11,898 nt of DNA. It comes from Bacteroidota bacterium. Its GTDB lineage: Bacteria; Bacteroidota; Bacteroidia; NS11-12g; UBA9320. The notes below the pieces were generated by a model, which was not told where the DNA came from, searched no databases, and saw nothing but the letters and a program-made list of their open reading frames with translations. The first letter of the stretch is position 1; every line of letters starts with the position of its first letter. The stretch is taken from contig DNBZ01000361.1 in the NCBI GenBank assembly GCA_003484585.1, forward strand, positions 1 through 11,898, in the 5' to 3' direction. Of the stretch, positions 7,777 to 11,898 are shown one piece after another. Position numbers and translations under genes: made by a program.

Positions 7777-8097
7777 TTACGAGATGAGTTTTTGTCTAAG
7801 CATAAATTCTAGCTGCTGATTGGTTTCTACCAATTTAGCTGATACTAGATTTTCTTTTTGCTTATCCTCATTTTCTTGGCAACAAGATTCTATTGTCTCT
7901 ACCAAATCATCTTTAACCCATGGTTTAGTTAAAAAACGAAATACTTCACATCGGTTTATTGCTTCTATCACAATATTGATATCGCTAGAACCGGTTATAA
8001 GTATGCGACCAATGTACGGGTGAGACTCCTTTAACATTTCTAATAAGTCTGCTCCTGTAATGTCTGGCATCATGTGATCCGTGATAACCACGTTTAT
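7777..8097 (-). pseudogene. 5'-truncated response regulator (receiver domain lacking its N-terminal half)
   Basis: The reading begins INVVITDHMMPDITGADLL and ends about 105 residues later with QQLEFMLRQKLIS. The visible part is the second half of a receiver domain: the phosphoacceptor Asp in VITDHMMPD, the switch Thr in LITGSSD, and the Lys of FLTKPW, followed by a helical, probably coiled-coil tail. The tail resembles that of small Bacteroidota response regulators with no DNA-binding domain. The roughly 45 residues that should precede VVITD, including the acidic pair that binds magnesium, are missing. The frame stays open upstream to about 8181, but that sequence does not look like a receiver and is antisense to the kinase remnant. 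A GTG at 8091 is the only nearby start, and it would give a protein without the first beta strands. The homology stops at about 8095-8103, exactly where the kinase remnant begins on the other strand. Confidence 0.8.
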
Positions 8098-8538
8098 ATG
8101 AGCAGAGTTAATAGGGGCATTAGAAGGGCCGTATCTGTTCTGAAAAGTCGCTTGAGTAATGTAAATCTGATTATGGATTTAGATAATAATCTTCCTCGAT
8201 TCTCATGCCAAATAGGTAAAATAAACCAAGTGGTACTTAATCTTATAAACAACGCACTAGATGCATTAGAAGAGAAAAATGGGAACAAAAGAAAACTATC
8301 TGAGCTATTGGTAAAAACCAAATATTTAGAAGATTCAATTCAAATTATTATAGGGGATAATGGGAATGGAATGGATAAAGAGCTGCAACGTAACACCACC
8401 AAAGAAGTAGGTAAAGGCACCGGATTAGGCTTATCTATATCGTATAGCATTATAGAAGATCACAGAGGAGCTATAGAAATTGAATCTGAAATGGGAGTAG
8501 GGACTAAGTTTATCGTTACCTTACCTGTAGTTTCTTAG
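8098..8538 (+). pseudogene. 5'-truncated sensor histidine kinase (ATPase domain only, F-box deleted)
   Basis: From the ATG at 8098 the frame encodes 146 residues matching only the C-terminal part of a HisKA/HATPase_c kinase: the last helix before the ATPase (VNRGIRRAVSVLKSRL), the N-box (INQVVLNLINNALDALEE), the G1 box (DNGNGMD), the G2 box (GKGTGLGLSIS) and a normal end (GTKFIVTLPVVS). The sensor region and the dimerisation helix with the phosphorylated His are absent. In addition, ELQRN runs straight into TTKEVGKG at 8394/8395; relatives have six residues there (I-F-[DE]-P-F-F, the F-box of the ATP lid). An upstream in-frame GTG at 8074 lies inside the regulator remnant on the other strand. 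The 3' end overlaps the convergent membrane-protein gene by 23 bases. Most likely a decayed gene; a stand-alone ATPase protein is less likely given the lost F-box. Confidence 0.8.
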
Positions 8539-9574
8539 ACTTCGCAGTAGCTCGATACCACAGAGGAAACATAAGAAGACCTGCAAATAAGTATGGCCAA
8601 TAACTCAAAAGTCGCCACAAGAAAGCGGTGGTATTGGTAAGCTGAGCATTTGCAAAATATTCATTCATAAAACCGCTAAACAACCACTCGGCCATACCAG
8701 CAGCTCCTGGAGTAGCGGGTATCATGAGTGCAGCCCACATTACGAGTTGCTTGGCAAATATTTCTGCTATTTCCACGCCGTTTCCTAAAGCGAGTATAAG
8801 ACAGTTGACTAGTATAAACCTGGATATCCAGGCAAAGCTGGTTCCTGAGAATGCTTTAAACCAATGCCAAAAACTTTCCTTTCGAAAAGCCTCTGCTGCC
8901 AAGATTAAGTTATCTCCCCATTTTTTTACCTTACCTCTAAAGCGAGTCAGAAAACGAATCTTAGTAAAAAACAACACAAACTGTGCAATACCTTTAGGCT
9001 TAAAAAACAAGCCAAATCCCAAGAGAATAGCCCATCCTAAAAAGATGGAGTATATGGTGACGAAATATTGCCAGATGGTCCCTTCTGTTAAGTATCCAAT
9101 GCTATGTGGAATTACATCAGCTCTAGCGACCCAAAGTGCCATTAGCGGCACGGCAAACACATAAAAAAGCACATCAAGAAAGGAAGTAGCTAACACGATA
9201 GCTGATCCTTTTCCTGTATCTATGTTTTTTTCTCTGGCTAAAAGCAATAGAGCGGCTGCCGTACCACCCACTATTCCTGGAGATATGGCAGACGAAAACT
9301 CCCATAGAATGATAATTTGGATAGCTCTACGCCAAGAGATCTCGTAGTTGGATAGCACAATAAGTCTATATGCGTAGCACAAGAGTCTAGTAAAAACAGA
9401 AAGGACTGCTGCCAGTAGCCATAAGCTAGTGGCAGCAGTCCAGTTAATACTTTGATATGCCTGAACATCAAAATCTTGCAAAAAAAAGTAGGCGGCAGTG
9501 GCTAGACCAATGAGTATAGGAATCACCAGTTTACGACCAGTGAAATACTCTGCTATATTGCCACTCTTGCTCAA
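8516..9574 (-). CDS. UPF0104 / lysylphosphatidylglycerol-synthase-TM-like integral membrane protein
   Basis: This 352-residue protein has about eight predicted membrane segments (roughly 16-32, 47-73, 84-113, 124-150, 167-191, 247-265, 276-300, 319-341) and a basic loop (about 205-235). It carries SPGIVGGTAAALLLL (98-112) and, later, PATPGAAGMAEW (286-297), the Pro-Gly...Gly...Glu motif typical of the UPF0104 or flippase-like half of lysyl-phosphatidylglycerol synthases. Here the aminoacyl-transferase half is absent, so lipid aminoacylation is not implied; transport or flipping of a lipid is a family-level inference. The start is unusual: the only plausible initiator is TTG at 9574, giving the four-base TTGA overlap with the idh stop, which suggests translational coupling. 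An ATT two codons further up is the only other start-like codon before an upstream stop. No Met occurs before about residue 145. Confidence 0.8.
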   Translation of the reverse strand: MSKSGNIAEYFTGRKLVIPILIGLATAAYFFLQDFDVQAYQSINWTAATSLWLLAAVLSVFTRLLCYAYRLIVLSNYEISWRRAIQIIILWEFSSAISPGIVGGTAAALLLLAREKNIDTGKGSAIVLATSFLDVLFYVFAVPLMALWVARADVIPHSIGYLTEGTIWQYFVTIYSIFLGWAILLGFGLFFKPKGIAQFVLFFTKIRFLTRFRGKVKKWGDNLILAAEAFRKESFWHWFKAFSGTSFAWISRFILVNCLILALGNGVEIAEIFAKQLVMWAALMIPATPGAAGMAEWLFSGFMNEYFANAQLTNTTAFLWRLLSYWPYLFAGLLMFPLWYRATAKSKKLQVR

Positions 9575-11031
9575 CTCAATGCATTTACTTTTTGTCCTTG
9601 TGCAAGAGAATATTTTCTCTTACCGTCTATGGTAATAAGCATTTCTATAGATCCGATATTGAGATAATCGTATAAGTGAATAGCCTGTTCCATAAATTTT
9701 TTCTTCTTTATTTCAGCAGTAGTGTTTTTTTCTATTCGAACTACGTAAGTGTCTACCAAATCTGTAAATACTGAGCCTTCTGGCCATACTTGCGTTCCTC
9801 TATTAGTAATAGTGGTAAGCTCCATATCGCTGTCTAAGTGGGCTTTCACTATGGTGGCTATGTCACCTGCTTGTTGCTCAGATTCTATAAAAAGATCTAT
9901 ACCTACTGTTTCTATAGTTTCATCACTACTCACCATCATCTTGTTTTGTGCAAGCATAGTAGGCTTATGATACTTTTCAGGATCTGAGTCAGTAATTTTA
10001 CTCAGGTCTAGTTCTTTAATAATTGCTTGTGCAAACTCCATAGTACCCACCGAGGCACTTCTATCCGCACCAAAATCTCCTGTGTGCACTCCTTTGTCTA
10101 TTGCAGATAACAAGGCATCTCTAATAGCTGTCCCGTAGTGTTCCAGCCCCATTTGATTAAGCATAAGCGTACCGCTGAGTAGTAGTGAGGTCGGGTTTGC
10201 TTTATTTTGACCTGCTATGTCTGGTGCAGTACCATGTACCGCTTCAAATATTTTGATGTGGTCGCCGAGATTTGCAGAAGGAGCAAATCCTAAACCACCT
10301 ACCAAGCCAGCACAAAGATCTGAAACTATATCTCCTTGTAGATTAGTAAGAACTATGCATTCAAATGTTTGCGGTGCATATACTAGTTTCATACATAAGG
10401 CATCTACTATAATATCTTCTGCTTTTATCTGTGGGTATAGCTTTGCTATTTCATAAAATGTATCTAGAAACATACCGTCGGTAAGTTTCATAATATTGGC
10501 CTTGTGACCACAAGTTACTGTGCTATAACCTTCCTTTATCGCAGTTTCGAATGCGGAGCGAATAACTTGCTCGGAACCGGGTCTTGAAATAATTCTGCGA
10601 CTCACCGCCACGTCCTTTGTCATATAGTGCTCTATGCCGCCATAAGTATCTTCTATATTTTCCCTAACTATGGTTAAGTTTATTGGGATGCCGGCTTTGC
10701 TAAAAACAGTATCGACACCTTTTATGGTTTGAAATTTCCTGATATTGGAGTGCGTATTCCACGTCTTACGAGCAGTAACGTTAATACTTTTCACCCCACC
10801 CCCTTTTGGAGTTTCCATAGGCCCTTTGAAAAGGATGCCAGTAGATTCGACACTTTGTTTAGCTTCATCCGTCATGCCAGTAGTGTATCCTTGATCGTAT
10901 ACACCCTTACCCATGGCCACAAAATCATACTCTAAAGGGACCTTAGCAGCACTAAAAACGGCTAACACAGCATCCATTATTTCCGGACCTATACCGTCAC
11001 CCTTGGCAACTGATATTTTCACATTACTCAT
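9571..11031 (-). CDS. Isocitrate dehydrogenase, long form with NAD+-type cofactor signature
   Basis: The enzyme oxidises isocitrate to 2-oxoglutarate in the TCA cycle. It has 486 residues, about 70 more than the E. coli type, because of a C-terminal extension (about 375-486) as in the Thermus/Rickettsia-like subgroup. Seen residues: GDGIGPE (11-17); the substrate-binding SINVTARK (82-89; Ser82, Asn84, Arg88); Arg98; VRENIEDTYGG (122-132; Arg123, Tyr130); Lys177 (GHKANIMK); and metal-binding Asp210, Asp234 and Asp238. In the cofactor loop HGTAPDIAG (266-274), Asp271 and Ile272 replace the Lys-Tyr pair that binds the 2'-phosphate of NADP in E. coli; Asp-Ile at these sites is the known hallmark of NAD+ use. 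It is therefore probably NAD+-preferring, despite frequent NADP labels in databases. The promoter with a palindrome lies just upstream, and the UPF0104 gene follows with a four-base overlap. Confidence 0.92.
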   Translation of the reverse strand: MSNVKISVAKGDGIGPEIMDAVLAVFSAAKVPLEYDFVAMGKGVYDQGYTTGMTDEAKQSVESTGILFKGPMETPKGGGVKSINVTARKTWNTHSNIRKFQTIKGVDTVFSKAGIPINLTIVRENIEDTYGGIEHYMTKDVAVSRRIISRPGSEQVIRSAFETAIKEGYSTVTCGHKANIMKLTDGMFLDTFYEIAKLYPQIKAEDIIVDALCMKLVYAPQTFECIVLTNLQGDIVSDLCAGLVGGLGFAPSANLGDHIKIFEAVHGTAPDIAGQNKANPTSLLLSGTLMLNQMGLEHYGTAIRDALLSAIDKGVHTGDFGADRSASVGTMEFAQAIIKELDLSKITDSDPEKYHKPTMLAQNKMMVSSDETIETVGIDLFIESEQQAGDIATIVKAHLDSDMELTTITNRGTQVWPEGSVFTDLVDTYVVRIEKNTTAEIKKKKFMEQAIHLYDYLNIGSIEMLITIDGKRKYSLAQGQKVNALS

Positions 11032-11052
11032 ATATTGTAAATATTAATGTAA

Positions 11053-11060
11053 CAAAGGTA
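11053..11060 (-). promoter_or_regulatory. -7 box of the idh promoter
   Basis: TACCTTTG on the - strand (11060-11053) fits TAnnTTTG and lies 21 bases before the idh ATG at 11031. No TTG is found at the proper -33 distance; instead that region is filled by an inverted repeat (11058-11083), which could make the promoter dependent on a regulator. Confidence 0.5.
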
Positions 11061-11083
11061 ATATTCCTACGCAGGAATATTAC
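11058..11083. repeat. Inverted repeat overlapping the idh promoter (candidate operator)
   Basis: Eleven-base arms GTAATATTCCT (11058-11068) and AGGAATATTAC (11073-11083) are perfect complements around the spacer ACGC. The repeat shares three bases with the idh -7 box and extends over the place where the -33 element should be. This geometry fits a binding site for a dimeric regulator. No U run follows, so it is not a terminator. Confidence 0.6.
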
Positions 11084-11133
11084 GGATTAGGCACACTTTT
11101 TGCTATACATGTTACGCTTCAAAACAAGCATTT

Positions 11134-11167
11134 TTGTTAGCTTTTTACACACAAAAAGCTACCTTCG
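11134..11167 (+). promoter_or_regulatory. Possible promoter of the primary sigma factor gene
   Basis: TTG (11134-11136) is followed after 23 bases by TACCTTCG (11160-11167), one base off TAnnTTTG. The spacing is at the long end of the range. The predicted leader to the ATG at 11204 is about 30 bases. It is a plausible but imperfect match. Confidence 0.4.
11139..11160. repeat. Short inverted repeat in the spacer of the sigma factor promoter
   Basis: AGCTTTTT (11139-11146) and AAAAAGCT (11153-11160) form perfect eight-base arms around ACACAC. The repeat fills the -33/-7 spacer of the candidate promoter and touches its -7 box. It may be a regulator site or a chance AT-rich dyad. Confidence 0.4.
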
Positions 11168-11203
11168 CAAGTTCTTAATTAAAAGCAGAAACATTTATAA
11201 TAA

Positions 11204-11898
11204 ATGAGACAACTTAAAATTTCAAAACAGTTTACCAACAGGGAAAACAAATCGTTAGATAAATATCTAAACGAGATTAGTAAAGTGTCAATGATTGACG
11301 CTCAAGAAGAAGTGGTTTTGGCCGGAAGAATACGTGAAGGGGACCAGGCTGCTTTAGAGAAATTAGTAAATGCCAACTTACGTTTTGTGGTTTCTGTATC
11401 TAAACAATACCAAAATCAAGGGTTAACACTAGGTGACCTAATAAATGAGGGAAACTTAGGTTTGATAAAAGCGGCGAAACGTTTTGATGAGACTCGGGGT
11501 TTTAAATTTATCTCATATGCTGTTTGGTGGATACGTCAATCTATTCTTCAAGCATTAGCAGATCAGTCTCGTATCGTTCGTCTACCGCTTAACAAAGTAG
11601 GTAGTATAGGAAGAATAAGTGCTGCAGCAGCAAGACTAGAGCAGTTGCAAGAACGTGAGCCAACTCCAGAGGAGATAGCAAAGGAACTTGAGATATCTGT
11701 GACTGAGGTAGAAAATGCATTCAAATCAAGTGGAAGACACTTGTCTATAGATGCACCACTTATCGAAGGTGAAGAGAATAGCTTGCTTGGGGTTTTAGAT
11801 AATAACGATGAGCCAAATCCAGATCAGCCGTTGATGGATGAGTCGCTTAGAAAAGAAATAAACCGTGTAATCTCTACACTTTCTGAAAAAGAAAGAGA
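11204..11898 (+). CDS. rpoD: Primary RNA polymerase sigma factor (RpoD/SigA), 3' end outside window
   Basis: The first 231 residues are visible, starting [20 protein letters not shown]. The protein begins directly at region 1.2 ([15 protein letters not shown], 17-31) with no region 1.1, as in the short (about 287 residues) primary sigma factors of Bacteroidota. Region 2 is complete: [20 protein letters not shown] (50-69), [20 protein letters not shown] (76-95) and the -10-binding segment around [15 protein letters not shown] (104-118). Region 3 follows, with [15 protein letters not shown] (124-138), and the linker has [20 protein letters not shown]. Region 4 starts at about 217 ([15 protein letters not shown]) and is cut by the window end. 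This protein would read the TTTG/TAnnTTTG promoters seen elsewhere in the window. It is divergent from idh, sharing a 172-base upstream region. Confidence 0.95.
   Translation, partial: MRQLKISKQFTNRENKSLDKYLNEISKVSMIDAQEEVVLAGRIREGDQAALEKLVNANLRFVVSVSKQYQNQGLTLGDLINEGNLGLIKAAKRFDETRGFKFISYAVWWIRQSILQALADQSRIVRLPLNKVGSIGRISAAAARLEQLQEREPTPEEIAKELEISVTEVENAFKSSGRHLSIDAPLIEGEENSLLGVLDNNDEPNPDQPLMDESLRKEINRVISTLSEKER

Noticed and set aside
8094-8321. 75-codon open frame on the - strand upstream of the regulator remnant
   Set aside because: It is the complement of the kinase ATPase-domain coding sequence and does not restore the missing receiver N-terminus.
8098-8538. A stand-alone ATPase-domain protein, such as an anti-sigma factor kinase related to the nearby sigma gene
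   Set aside because: The sequence keeps the last DHp-type helix and kinase-type boxes, lacks the F-box, has no promoter, and begins exactly where the opposite gene is cut. Decay fits better.
8724-9164. 146-codon open frame on the + strand
   Set aside because: It is antisense to the UPF0104-type membrane protein and has no recognisable features.
1-11898. CRISPR array, tRNA/rRNA genes, transposase, phage or defence genes
   Set aside because: No regularly spaced repeats, cloverleaf-like segments, transposase motifs or other mobile genes were seen on either strand. The longest gene-free gaps are 172 and 161 bases.

Overview
The window looks like chromosomal DNA from a member of the Bacteroidota, most likely the Flavobacteriia or a close relative. 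The evidence is a protein with a type IX secretion (Por) sorting domain, a short primary sigma factor that starts directly at region 1.2, TAnnTTTG -7 promoter boxes, a cysteine-free flavobacterial-type ribosomal protein bL32, and AT-rich sequence with little Shine-Dalgarno signal. Almost everything is housekeeping. I see no CRISPR array, tRNA, rRNA, insertion sequence, phage or defence island.

Layout. Positions 1-630 (+) hold the C-terminal end of a large helicase/nuclease-type protein with a PD-(D/E)XK nuclease domain. Positions 641-1938 (+) hold a NifU-family Fe-S scaffold gene with a clear promoter, followed 12 bases later by a small secreted T9SS-sorted protein. Positions 1963-2077 hold two hairpins; the second is a 42-bp perfect palindrome that acts as a shared terminator for the convergent units. 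From 6654 down to 2100 (-) runs one lipid and ribosome operon: DUF177(yceD)-rpmF-plsX-fabH-accB-accC. It supplies malonyl-CoA (AccB and AccC), fatty-acid initiation (FabH) and acyl-phosphate for phospholipids (PlsX). Upstream of it is pdxA (-; vitamin B6 synthesis) with its own -7 box.

Positions 7777-8538 are the only clearly abnormal stretch. A response regulator without its N-terminal half (-) lies back to back with a histidine kinase without its sensor and phosphoacceptor part (+), and the two coding remnants meet at about 8095-8103. The kinase remnant also lacks the six-residue F-box of its ATP lid. I read this as a decayed two-component pair, or possibly an assembly join.

Positions 8516-11031 (-) hold isocitrate dehydrogenase and a UPF0104-type membrane protein that overlaps its end by four bases and probably starts at TTG. 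Positions 11032-11203 form a divergent regulatory region with two inverted repeats, and from 11204 (+) the primary sigma factor gene runs off the window end.

I did not find a convincing new multi-gene system. The observations most worth checking are the double 5' truncation at about 8100, the F-box deletion, the palindrome sitting on the idh promoter, and the run of very short (possibly leaderless) 5' leaders.
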